Assembly (NCBI GenBank): GCA_002457215.1
Contig: NTJZ01000003.1
Location: forward strand, 186,001-250,000
DNA: 64,000 bases
Origin: OM182 bacterium MED-G28
Lineage (GTDB): Bacteria > Pseudomonadota > Gammaproteobacteria > Pseudomonadales > Pseudohongiellaceae
Reading direction: 5' to 3'
This document shows, piece by piece, positions 30,409-39,123 of this stretch. Both the position numbers and the translations under genes were made by a program. Positions within the stretch are counted from its first letter, which is position 1. Each line of letters starts with the position of its first letter. The notes below the pieces were generated by a model that saw only the letters and a program-made list of their open reading frames with translations, was not told the DNA's origin and made no database searches.

Positions 30409-31326
30409 ATGAATGCTCCACTACTACAAGATAAAGTTATCATCGTAACAGGCGCAGGAAGAGGAATTGGTCGTGGTATCGCTATGATGGCGGCTGCCAA
30501 TGGAGCCAAGGTTGTTGTTAATGACTTGGGCGGCGCTGAAGATGGATCAGGCGCTGACGCCAGTCCCGCGGATGAGGTGGTTAATGAAATAAAGGCAGCA
30601 GGTGGTGAGGCAGTGTCATCCTATGCCAGCGTAACAGATTGGGATGCCGCCCACGAAATAGTAGAAACCGCAATGAACTTTTTCGGCGGCATTGATTGTG
30701 TAATTAACAACGCTGGCAATCTTCGTGACGCAATCTTCCATAAAATGACAGAAGAAGATTTCGATTCTGTCATAAATGTTCACTTAAAAGGAACATTCAA
30801 TGTAAGCCGCGCAGCAGCAACGCACTTCCGGGCGCAAACGAGTGGTTGTTTTGTAAACATGACCTCAACTTCTGGCTTGATCGGAAACTTTGGCCAGGCC
30901 AATTATGCAGCCGCAAAGCTCGGAATTGTCGGACTTTCAAAATCCATGGCTTTGGATATGGGTCGCTTTCGTGTTCGCTCAAATTGTATTGCACCCTTTG
31001 CTTGGAGCCGTTTAATCGGGACGATTCCAACGAATACCGAAGAAGAAAAAGCCCGAGTTGAAAAAATTCAACAGATGACGCCAGATAAGATAGCCCCCCT
31101 AGCAATAGCATTGTGCAGCGATGCAGCTCAAGATGTTAGCGGACAAATCTTTGGTGTGCGCAATAATGAAATATTTTTGTTTAATCATAATCGACCGATC
31201 CGATTTGCTCATACAGCAGAAGGATGGACACCGGGTAAAGTGGTGGATCGAGTAATCCCGGCATTTAAATCCGATTTCTGCCCCCTTGAAAGATCAGGTG
31301 ATGTTTTTAGTTGGGATCCAATGTGA
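30409..31326 (+). CDS. SDR 3-hydroxyacyl-CoA dehydrogenase, MFE-2/HSD17B4-like
   Basis: A 305-residue short-chain dehydrogenase. The cofactor loop is TGAGRGIG (14-21), with an Asp in VVVNDLGG favouring NAD. The catalytic set is Ser in MTSTSG and YAAAK. The insert after the second strand (GGAEDGSGADASPADEVV) and the C-terminal extension are those of the dehydrogenase domain of peroxisomal multifunctional enzyme type 2. With the following hydratase gene it would perform hydration and oxidation of an enoyl-CoA. AGGAAG lies upstream of the ATG. Confidence 0.88.
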   Translation: MNAPLLQDKVIIVTGAGRGIGRGIAMMAAANGAKVVVNDLGGAEDGSGADASPADEVVNEIKAAGGEAVSSYASVTDWDAAHEIVETAMNFFGGIDCVINNAGNLRDAIFHKMTEEDFDSVINVHLKGTFNVSRAAATHFRAQTSGCFVNMTSTSGLIGNFGQANYAAAKLGIVGLSKSMALDMGRFRVRSNCIAPFAWSRLIGTIPTNTEEEKARVEKIQQMTPDKIAPLAIALCSDAAQDVSGQIFGVRNNEIFLFNHNRPIRFAHTAEGWTPGKVVDRVIPAFKSDFCPLERSGDVFSWDPM

Positions 31327-31485
31327 TGGTATGAAATACGATTTATATAGGATGATACCTACTGAAGCTGCTTCTGTTACAGATGGTTCATAGATCATCA
31401 ATCAATCTAAGTTTTTTGACACCCTACTTCCCAAAAGAAACGTCCTACAATAATTAGAAGCTCCATAAATTAAAAGAAATTAATT

Positions 31486-32346
31486 ATGTCATTTAATCCA
31501 GAGTATTTATTAAAGCGCGAATTCGGAATAATTCGTCAAACTTATACCGAAAAGGATTGCATTCTCTATGCTCTGGGAGTCGGCATGGGACAAGACCCTT
31601 TGAATGAAGACTGCTTGCGTTATGTTTATGAAGATGGTTTGAAAGTTCTGCCTAGTCAGTCAGTAGTCATGGCGCATCCAGGTTTTTGGGCAAAAGAAGA
31701 GGACATGGGTATAGACTGGGTAAAGGTGTTGCATGCAGGGCAAGAAATTATATTTCATAATCCACTTCCTACTGCGGCTACTGTAGAAGCGACGACTCGA
31801 ATCACCGAAGTGGCTGACAAGGGTGAAAAGTTTGGAGCGCTAATAACTTCAGATAGACTGATAAAAGATGTTGAATCTGGCAAAGATCTTTGCACTTCTG
31901 TAACTACAATCTTGGCGCGAGGTAATGGTGGTTACGGTGGTAATAGAAAATCATCAGCACCGAAACCGTATGCTATTCCAACATCTGAACCTGATGAAGT
32001 ATGTGATTTATCAACTTTGCCACAGCAAGCATTAATCTATCGATTATCTGGCGACTATAATCCTTTACATGCTTCACCCAGTGTTGCACGAAACGCGGGA
32101 TTTAATGCACCAATATTACATGGGCTTTGTACTTTTGGTGTGATGACTCATGCACTGGTGAAAACCTGTTGTGACTATGATTCGAATCGCTTCAAACGTA
32201 TGCGTTTGCGTTTCTCGGCACCAGTTTATCCAGGAGAAACTATTCGTACTGAAATTTGGCGCAATGGCAAGGAGATTGCTTTTCGGTGTAAGTCTTTAGA
32301 GCAGGACAAGATAGTAATCAATAACGGTTACCTGTTGATCGACTAA
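31486..32346 (+). CDS. MaoC-type 2-enoyl-CoA hydratase (hydratase 2)
   Basis: A 286-residue double-hot-dog hydratase matching the hydratase domain of MFE-2. The C-terminal half carries the signature RLSGDYNPLHASP with the catalytic Asp and His, and GFNAPILHGLCTFG. The N-terminal half is the degenerate hot dog that holds the acyl chain. It is separated from the SDR gene by 159 bases but co-directional, so the two halves of an MFE-2 enzyme are split into neighbouring genes here. Confidence 0.92.
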   Translation: MSFNPEYLLKREFGIIRQTYTEKDCILYALGVGMGQDPLNEDCLRYVYEDGLKVLPSQSVVMAHPGFWAKEEDMGIDWVKVLHAGQEIIFHNPLPTAATVEATTRITEVADKGEKFGALITSDRLIKDVESGKDLCTSVTTILARGNGGYGGNRKSSAPKPYAIPTSEPDEVCDLSTLPQQALIYRLSGDYNPLHASPSVARNAGFNAPILHGLCTFGVMTHALVKTCCDYDSNRFKRMRLRFSAPVYPGETIRTEIWRNGKEIAFRCKSLEQDKIVINNGYLLID

Positions 32347-32358
32347 TTGGAGTAGTCA

Positions 32359-33570
32359 GTGCAACATATTCTCAAAGGCTTAAGAGTTGTTGAGGGCAGC
32401 GCATTTATCGCGGCCCCTTCTGGGGGCATGACCTTGGCACAGCTTGGTGCAGATGTGATTCGCTTTGATCAGATTGGTGGCGGAATAGATTATCACCGTT
32501 GGCCTGTGACAGAAAACGGCAAGAGTTTGTACTGGCACAGCCTAAACAAAGGTAAACGGTCAATCGCTGTCAATTTTCGCAACGAAGCTGGCCGAGAACT
32601 TATCAAGAACCTGATTGCCGCTCCAGGAGAAGATAATGGATTATTTGTCACTAATTTCCCAGCGAAAGGATGGTTAGCAGATCAAACATTACGTGCTGCT
32701 AGAGGAGATCTAATTTACGTCAATTTAGTAGGTGATCGCCATGGAGGCAACGCATTAGACTATACAGTAAATAGTAAGATCGGTTTGCCGTTTTTAAGTG
32801 GGGATGGAGAGTCGCCTGTTAATAATCCCTTTCCGGCTTGGGATGTCCTTGCAGGTCAGCAAATCGCCATTGCTTTGTTGGCAGCAGAAAGGCACAGGCG
32901 CTTAAGCGGAGCGGGACAGTTTGTGCAACTGGCGCTAGCGGATGTTGCTCTAGCAACAATGGGTCACCTGGGTTATGTCGCGGAAGCCGAAATAAATCAG
33001 GAAGCGCGTCAACCCATGGGCAATCATATCTTTGGGACTTTTGGTCATGATTTTGCGTGTAAAGATGGACGCCGGGTCATGATAGTTGGCGTTAGCCCCA
33101 ACCAATGGAATGCAATCATAAATGTGACCAACACGAAGCCACAAATTATTTCTTTGGAAGAAGAGTTAGAATTGGATTTTTCCAAGGAAGGGGATCGATT
33201 TATAGCGCGGGAACGCCTTAAGGATCTTTTTGCACCCTGGTTTGCCGACAAGCTTTACCTCGAAGTAAAACAAGGTTTAAACATGGCAGGTGTTTGCTGG
33301 GGGCCTTATCAATCAATTGAAGAACTAATCAGTAATGATGTGGATTGCACAGAAGCTAATCCTTTGTTTACCCGGATCGAGCAGCCTGGCATAGGAACCT
33401 ATCTTGTGCCGTCACAGGCCATTCAATTTACAGGTTTGGAAAGTGAGCCACCAAAACCGGCGCCTTTGCTGGGGCAACACACTGATGAGATTCTGACAGA
33501 AGTCCTGGGCATGAGTAGTGGGCAAATCAGCAAGCTACATGATGAAAATATAATCGCAGGGCCTCAGTAA
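32359..33570 (+). CDS. Class III (CaiB/BaiF) CoA-transferase
   Basis: A 403-residue family III CoA-transferase, which would move CoA from a donor thioester to a carboxylic acid. The start is GTG, 12 bases after the MaoC stop, with TTGGAG upstream. N-terminal LKGLRVVEGSAFIAAP, the GADVIRFD segment and the C-terminal LGQHTDEIL are family hallmarks. With the following ligase it gives the cluster two independent ways to activate its acid substrate. Confidence 0.9.
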   Translation: MQHILKGLRVVEGSAFIAAPSGGMTLAQLGADVIRFDQIGGGIDYHRWPVTENGKSLYWHSLNKGKRSIAVNFRNEAGRELIKNLIAAPGEDNGLFVTNFPAKGWLADQTLRAARGDLIYVNLVGDRHGGNALDYTVNSKIGLPFLSGDGESPVNNPFPAWDVLAGQQIAIALLAAERHRRLSGAGQFVQLALADVALATMGHLGYVAEAEINQEARQPMGNHIFGTFGHDFACKDGRRVMIVGVSPNQWNAIINVTNTKPQIISLEEELELDFSKEGDRFIARERLKDLFAPWFADKLYLEVKQGLNMAGVCWGPYQSIEELISNDVDCTEANPLFTRIEQPGIGTYLVPSQAIQFTGLESEPPKPAPLLGQHTDEILTEVLGMSSGQISKLHDENIIAGPQ

Positions 33571-33649
33571 TCTAGCCAAAAAACAAGAGAAAAGCAGCAC
33601 AGAAACAATAAAGTGCTCAATATATGTCAGATGGGAATAAAATCTTTCT

Positions 33650-35242
33650 ATGGATAGTGAAAACAAGCCAACAAAAATTAGTGATTTATTATTTACTGCT
33701 GCTAAGAAATGGCCAGAACATCCAGCGATTAGTTTTCGTGGGCGCACTCAAAACTGGCTGGAAACTAAAAACCGCTGCCACGCTGCTGCAACAATTTTAC
33801 AGCGGGCTGGCGTTAAACCTGGTGACCGTGTCGCATTTCTTGGATTGAATTCAAACGCTTGTTTCGAATCCTACTACTCGCCTGCAATTCTCGGTGCCAC
33901 CATGGTGCCAATTAATTATCGACTCGCTGTACGTGAAATGGTTGAGTGCGTTCAAGATTGTACGCCGACTGTCCTGATAGTAGATGAAAACTATCTAACC
34001 GAGGCCCGACAGCTTCAAGAAAGTTGCGACAGCGTCAAGACTTTAATCGCTTGTGGTGACAACGCTGCGCCTGATGGCATGCTGTCCTACGAACAAGATG
34101 TTTACGAGATTATTAGGAATAATGCCTACTGCGAAATAAGCCCCAGTGTTGACGATGAGACAGTAATTATCTTTTATACTGGCGGCACTACCGGGCGTTC
34201 AAAAGGAGTGATGTTGAGTAATAACAACTTCCAGTGCAACACATTGTGTTCGATTCCTTTATACCGGATGCAACAGCATTGGACTTTTTTGGTAATTGGG
34301 CCTTTATTTCATCTAGCAGCCGGCTCAAGAGTTTTTAGTTGTACTGCTTTGGGTGGGCATGCGGTGATACTGCCGAAGTTTGATGTAGCGGCCCTAATGG
34401 AATCGGTAGAAAAATATCAGGTCAACTCGGCTACTTTGGTTCCAACTATGTATCAGATGATTCTAGATCATTCTGATTTTGGCAATTACGACTTGTCATC
34501 ACTGAAGATGTTGGCCTCTGGCGCTGCGCCGCTTTCAATCGCGTTGCTTAGTCGTATCATTAAATCATTTCCAAAGACCGAGTTTTTTCAGACCTATGGC
34601 ATGACTGAAGCAGCGCCAATTTTAACTAGTCTTGATTCTAAGTATCATGTTTTGGAAGGACCTAATACCAGCAAGCTAGGTTCGGTGGGCCGTTCAGTGA
34701 AACATGTGGACTTAATTATCGCTGATGAAAATGATAAAGAAGTTCCGGCGAATACCATCGGTCAGATTCTGGCGAGAGGGGACAATATCATGATGGGATA
34801 TTGGCACTTACCAGAACAAACTGCCGAGGCACTAAAAGGCGGTTGGTACCATACTGGAGACGCAGGCTATCTGGATGAAGAAGGATTTCTATTCCTAGAA
34901 GGTCGCGTCAAAGACATGATAGTGAGTGGTGGTGAGAATATTTATCCCATTGAAGTAGAGAATGTCCTGGAAGATCATCCAGCCATTTATCAATGTGCAG
35001 TCATAGGCATTCCTCACGCAACTTGGGGTGAAGCAGTGCATGCGGTGGTCAAACTAAAAGACGGGTATAGTATTTCAGAAGAAGAACTAATAAAGTTTTG
35101 TAAAGAGCAAATCGCTAGTTACAAGTGTCCTGTTAGTATTTCCTTTCGAGAGGAGCCAATGCCTCTTTCACCGATCAATAAGATTTTAAAAACTGAATTG
35201 CGTAAACCGTTTTGGGACGGAAAGGACTCCAAATTGGTATAG
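33650..35242 (+). CDS. AMP-forming acyl-CoA synthetase
   Basis: A 530-residue member of the ANL superfamily. The phosphate-binding loop is YTGGTTGRSKG at about 175-186, followed by the FQTYGMTEA motif, GWYHTGDAG and the hinge GRVKDMIVSGGENIYP. The C-terminal catalytic lysine lies in SPINKILKTELR. It activates a carboxylic acid to its CoA thioester; the specificity is not readable. It is the last gene of the 24.7-35.2 kb block. Confidence 0.93.
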   Translation: MDSENKPTKISDLLFTAAKKWPEHPAISFRGRTQNWLETKNRCHAAATILQRAGVKPGDRVAFLGLNSNACFESYYSPAILGATMVPINYRLAVREMVECVQDCTPTVLIVDENYLTEARQLQESCDSVKTLIACGDNAAPDGMLSYEQDVYEIIRNNAYCEISPSVDDETVIIFYTGGTTGRSKGVMLSNNNFQCNTLCSIPLYRMQQHWTFLVIGPLFHLAAGSRVFSCTALGGHAVILPKFDVAALMESVEKYQVNSATLVPTMYQMILDHSDFGNYDLSSLKMLASGAAPLSIALLSRIIKSFPKTEFFQTYGMTEAAPILTSLDSKYHVLEGPNTSKLGSVGRSVKHVDLIIADENDKEVPANTIGQILARGDNIMMGYWHLPEQTAEALKGGWYHTGDAGYLDEEGFLFLEGRVKDMIVSGGENIYPIEVENVLEDHPAIYQCAVIGIPHATWGEAVHAVVKLKDGYSISEEELIKFCKEQIASYKCPVSISFREEPMPLSPINKILKTELRKPFWDGKDSKLV

Positions 35243-35637
35243 GTTCTCAGTTTTTTAACTGCGTGTTAGTTCAGTCACTCTTTCTTCTTTTTTCAGCTCC
35301 TTGCAAATTCTCTGTTTATACATAGCAAACTTTGCCTAAGGGGGGTGCAGTTGGTTCGCAGCTTGTCAGAAGCTAGAGATGTCTCTGCTTTTCGTCACGC
35401 TAGTTAACGTTTTAACTTCGATATAATGCGTAAAAAAATTCCCTACTTGTACTTAAAAAGGGTTTCATTGTTTGAGACCGGAAAAATTTATCGAATCGTA
35501 GGCGGAGTATATTAAAAATTCGAAAATCAACATTATGGCCAGAGCTCTAATGCAGGATTGACTAATTATTGCTCATCATCCTAAGGCCACTCAACCACCT
35601 AATTTTGAGCCGAAAGCTGACAAAGAAACGATAAAAC
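35243..35637. other. Gap between convergent genes
   Basis: A 395-base AT-rich region between the end of the acyl-CoA synthetase and the end of the minus-strand SDR-like gene. I see no supported coding frame, no tRNA-like fold and no clear hairpin with a T-run. Confidence 0.4.
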
Positions 35638-36318
35638 TTAGGTAGTCCAACCGCCTGCAAGTGGTAGTAACTGCCCCACCATATGTTTGCAATTCTCACT
35701 GGCGAGATAAGCTGCTAGCTCCGCAGTTTCTTCCGCTGCACCGACTTTATTGGTCGGTACATTTCGCTTAATGTGATCAAGAAATTTGTCACTAGCCAGA
35801 ATGTCATCAGGATAATATGTATTGTTGTTAATATAATTTTGAGCAATTGCGTTTACCTGCACATTGCTGCGAGCCAACTCTAATCCTACCGCTTTAATGA
35901 ATCCATTCTGTGCGCCTCGTGCTGCGCAATAAGCTGCATTATTGGCAATGCCTTTTAATGGGGCCGCGCTAGTAACGGCAATGATCTTCCCTGACTGCCT
36001 TGCGACCATTTGCGGAATGACTGCGCGTGTCAGATATAATAGGGGATCTACGAGAGAATCAAATAGCTTGTTCCAGTCGTCATTTTTGATGTCCTGCACT
36101 GGGCCGGTCATGGGTGGTTCTGCCAGATTGGCCACCAGAATATCGATTCGTCCCAGTGATTTAATTAATTCTTCGCATTCCATCTGGGAAGTCATCGGAT
36201 TACTTCCTGTCACCACGGTAATTCCAAGAGCTTCAAACTTTTCCTTAATGGCAGGTCCCATATAGCGTTCAGCACATGTTATAAGCGCTGTTCTCTCTGT
36301 TGAATTGATTATTGTCAT
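35638..36318 (-). CDS. Candidate halohydrin dehalogenase (SDR fold)
   Basis: A 226-residue Rossmann-fold protein without the Gly-rich NAD(P) loop of true SDR dehydrogenases. In its place stands T14-x4-Y19-x-G21, the nucleophile-pocket motif T-x4-[FY]-x-G of halohydrin dehalogenases. The catalytic set is S117-x12-Y130-x3-R134, with Arg instead of the SDR lysine, again the family's diagnostic spacing (HheC: Ser132, Tyr145, Arg149). The loop NYINNNTYYPDD corresponds in place and tone to HheC NYLHSEDSPYFYP, and the C-terminal LAGGW matches LAGGF. Such enzymes convert vicinal haloalcohols to epoxides and back. AGGA lies 7 bases before the ATG. It sits 185 bases downstream of the candidate selenoprotein, same strand. 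Confidence 0.78.
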   Translation of the reverse strand: MTIINSTERTALITCAERYMGPAIKEKFEALGITVVTGSNPMTSQMECEELIKSLGRIDILVANLAEPPMTGPVQDIKNDDWNKLFDSLVDPLLYLTRAVIPQMVARQSGKIIAVTSAAPLKGIANNAAYCAARGAQNGFIKAVGLELARSNVQVNAIAQNYINNNTYYPDDILASDKFLDHIKRNVPTNKVGAAEETAELAAYLASENCKHMVGQLLPLAGGWTT

Positions 36319-36503
36319 GGTGAAATCCTGAGGCAGTGACTAATTAATTTCGAGTAACGAAATATCCCATGTCAGTGTAAGCTGATCAAATTTAAGAGCA
36401 GATGAAACTAAGTGAAAAGATATGAATTGCTTATAATGGCGTTGCCACTCTAGCTGGATACCTAGAGCTTATGATGATGAGCTAGGTTGAGAAATCTATT
36501 TTA

Positions 36504-37121
36504 TTATTTTTCTCCTTCTTGCAATTTTATTAAGTGCTGAACAAATTTCTCTAATGTTTCATAAGGCTGACAACCTACAACCGCGAGATCGTGACTATAG
36601 AATGTCGGTACTCCAGTAACACCAATTTCTCGAGATCGCCGCCAGTCTTTATCCACTTCAAATTCAAATTCGCGTTTAGCCAAGACTTTGTGTGCAGTAT
36701 CAATATCTAAGCCAGCACTCCCGGCAATTTTTGCTAATGCATTGACATTACCGATGTTTATGCCGTCGACAAAGTAGGCTTTATAAAGTAAGTCGTGTAT
36801 GTCGGCATCACTCCCCTGGGTGTCTGCCCATTTTCCGAGTTCCTGTGCAAGGCGGCTGTTGAATGTATGGGAACGATCACCGTAGGGTAATCCCGCTTCT
36901 GCCATAAGACTCTTCATGCGTTCTTTCATGGGAGCTAAATCGCGACCTGGGAAAAGATCTTCCAGCGACAGCCCTTCTTGCGGTGTTTCTGGATGCAACG
37001 GAAAGTATATCCAACGAATCTTTACAGGATAGTTTTTTTTCAACTTTTCAATACTCACGGTACTGAGGTAACACCAAGGTCAGATGTAGTCCGTGAATAC
37101 GTCCAGTTCTATTTCTTTCAT
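36504..37121 (-). CDS. DsbA/FrnE-like thiol oxidoreductase, candidate selenoprotein with in-frame UGA at the active site
   Basis: A 205-residue thioredoxin-fold protein if read from ATG 37121 through one TGA (37080-37082, codon 14). The N-terminus reads MKEIELDVFTDYI-[UGA]-PWCYL: the TGA stands exactly where the first Cys of the CPWC active site is expected in FrnE/2-hydroxychromene-carboxylate-isomerase relatives. The rest is family-typical: LPYGDRSHTFNSRLA, and the cis-proline loop GVTGVP (Pro172). A GTG at 37058 is the only downstream start before the conserved body, but it has no ribosome site and would remove the first strand and the active site. Either the TGA encodes selenocysteine (U-P-W-C) or the gene carries a nonsense mutation. 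A hairpin suitable as bacterial SECIS follows. Confidence 0.68.
37052..37082 (-). promoter_or_regulatory. Candidate bacterial SECIS element after the UGA codon
   Basis: On the minus strand, the TGA (37080-37082) is followed by a hairpin. The left arm UA-(bulged C)-CUCA (37064-37070) pairs with UGAGUA (37052-37057), closing a six-base loop GUACCG (37058-37063). The loop begins 17 nucleotides after the UGA and starts with G-U. Bacterial SECIS elements place a small apical loop with a G in its first two positions about 16-37 nucleotides after the UGA; E. coli fdhF has a six-base loop at nearly the same distance. The stem is short, so this is supportive rather than decisive. Confidence 0.55.
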
Positions 37122-37283
37122 GCAGGTTTTCTCAATAAAATCTTTAGGGAATTCGTAGACTCAAATTATAAAAAAGTTAGTACGAAAAGCTAACTACTAT
37201 TTCGATGAGTCGTTGTTGAAAAATTATTTTGACGAATTCTAACTTATCAAAGCCTATTTACTTTTTTGTTATAGAAAGACTAT

Positions 37284-38843
37284 TTAGTCAGTAGGAATGA
37301 GCTTTACTATCTGTCCACCCGAACTATGTTCGAAAAGTAAATAAATAGTGCCGTCAATACTCTGTTCAATATCTCGAATACGACCGATACCTTCAAACAA
37401 AGTTTCTCGTTCCACAAAGCGGTTATTTTCTATATCTACTCTAAAGAGGCTGCGAGATTTTAGTGAGCCGACAATAAAGTCACCGTTCCAGTTTGGAAAC
37501 TGTTCGCTGCTACTAATGATAAAACTTGACACAGCCGGTGAAGGTGTCATGTCTACTGTAGGTTGTTGTATATCTGACAGTTCGAAAGCGATGCCTAGGC
37601 CACTTCCATCAACACGAGTGCCGTCGTAGTGCAGGCCAATGGAGTATAAAGGCCAACCGTAATTTTCTGCAGGGAGCAGGCGATTTATTTCATCACCACC
37701 CCGAGGTCCATGCTCACTTCCCCATAATTCGCTGTTAACAAAATCATATTCCAGACCCTGCGGGCTGCGATGTCCATAGGTATATATACTTTTGTAAGCA
37801 TTATCACGATCAGAATAAGGGTTATCTTGAGGAATACTACCGTCATCATTTACCCGATGTGTTTTTCCACAAGGCGTAGATAAGTCTTGAATGCCTCCGC
37901 CAACCCCACCGCATTTCATGCCAATGGTAAAAAACACATGTCCCCTATTATCAAATGCAACACGACCACCGGCGCCAACATCACCGGCGAGGCCATAATC
38001 TTCTATGGGTGCCTGCCAAACAATTTCTTGATCAATCCATCGATTATCTTCGATGCGTCCTCTCACCAATCGATTCATTGAAACGGGACGCTCTCTTTCA
38101 CGGCTTAACTCATTGCAATCTATACAACGGTCACTGTGATATAAATAGATCCAACCATTTTCTGTATAGTTTGGATGTAACAGGATATCGAATAGCCAAC
38201 CCATACCTCGTTCGATATCGATTCGAGACTCCAATCGATAAATGTCATCAAAGGCAGCAGGAGTTCCTGCTATTAATTCTGACTTTTCGCCTTCATTACT
38301 AATAATACGGACACCTTTTGTCTTTTCTGTGACCAGCACTCGGCCATCAGGTAATGGCGCGATTGAAAAGGGCAAAGGATCTAATTCTGTGACTAAAGCT
38401 TCGATGCGGAAATTATGCAGGGAAGTCTCAAATTCTTCTTTAGGAACAACCATCGGCGCATCGTAGTTTGAAGTTACGTAACCAACATTATCCCGGGACT
38501 CCAATATGTACATTGCCAGGCCTTGGATTTCTATAGGGGCGAAAATATCGCGCCAACTTGGCATGCCAGCAGTGTCAAAACCATTCGTAATGCTGGTAAT
38601 AATGTCATTCATTGACTCACCATAAGTTAAGTTTCCCCGCAGCGGTGATCCTTGGGCGGAGCCTTCGAGATTTTCGCCATGGCAACTTGCACAGTAATCT
38701 TGAAACATCATTCTTGATTCGGTGATTCCAGAGTATGCGATTGCCTCATCTTGGGCATAACTAATAGGAGGAAGCAAAACGATAAGCAATGGGACAATGG
38801 AGCTGATAAAGAATAGGGCTTTTGTTATTTTGGTTATTATCAT
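37284..38843 (-). CDS. Exported cytochrome c / PQQ-type sugar dehydrogenase fusion
   Basis: A 519-residue periplasmic protein. A signal peptide (about 1-30, ending SYAQ) precedes a class I cytochrome c domain with heme site C51-A-S-C54-H55 and a likely Met ligand in DTAGMPSW. Residues about 140-519 form a glucose/sorbosone-dehydrogenase (soluble PQQ GDH-type) beta-propeller. Electrons could pass from the propeller's quinone to the fused heme. The sugar or alcohol substrate is unknown, and no PQQ synthesis genes are in the window. Confidence 0.87.
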   Translation of the reverse strand: MIITKITKALFFISSIVPLLIVLLPPISYAQDEAIAYSGITESRMMFQDYCASCHGENLEGSAQGSPLRGNLTYGESMNDIITSITNGFDTAGMPSWRDIFAPIEIQGLAMYILESRDNVGYVTSNYDAPMVVPKEEFETSLHNFRIEALVTELDPLPFSIAPLPDGRVLVTEKTKGVRIISNEGEKSELIAGTPAAFDDIYRLESRIDIERGMGWLFDILLHPNYTENGWIYLYHSDRCIDCNELSRERERPVSMNRLVRGRIEDNRWIDQEIVWQAPIEDYGLAGDVGAGGRVAFDNRGHVFFTIGMKCGGVGGGIQDLSTPCGKTHRVNDDGSIPQDNPYSDRDNAYKSIYTYGHRSPQGLEYDFVNSELWGSEHGPRGGDEINRLLPAENYGWPLYSIGLHYDGTRVDGSGLGIAFELSDIQQPTVDMTPSPAVSSFIISSSEQFPNWNGDFIVGSLKSRSLFRVDIENNRFVERETLFEGIGRIRDIEQSIDGTIYLLFEHSSGGQIVKLIPTD

Positions 38844-39123
38844 TATATTGCCCTCTTTCTATTACTCGTGTTTCCAAGCGGCAGGAGAAAAGAACTAGAT
38901 GCTGAAACCATATGCTGAACAAGGCCAAAATACTCAAACCGTCGAATTATTGCAATTCTGTGCGCCCCGAGCTTTGTCAGGTCTAGATCAAACTATTCTG
39001 ACCCCTTTGATCGGAGTATACTGCCCTCCTGATCCGTAGGTGCGCCAACCTTGGTGAGCGGCCTGCGGTTGATGAAACTATTATGACAATAACAGACAGT
39101 TCAATGAACGCGAGGTGAGGTCC
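38844..39123. other. Divergent spacer between the quinoprotein fusion and the TPR gene
   Basis: About 280 bases carrying the promoters of two divergent exported-protein genes. I see no coding frame and no strong consensus promoter. The plus-strand gene has a good ribosome site, GAGGTGAGG (39112-39120). Confidence 0.4.

Noticed and set aside
36504..37058. Reading the DsbA-like gene from the GTG at 37058 as a complete 184-residue protein
   Set aside because: There is no ribosome site before this GTG, and it would delete the first beta strand and the whole CxxC region that is clearly encoded in frame just upstream.
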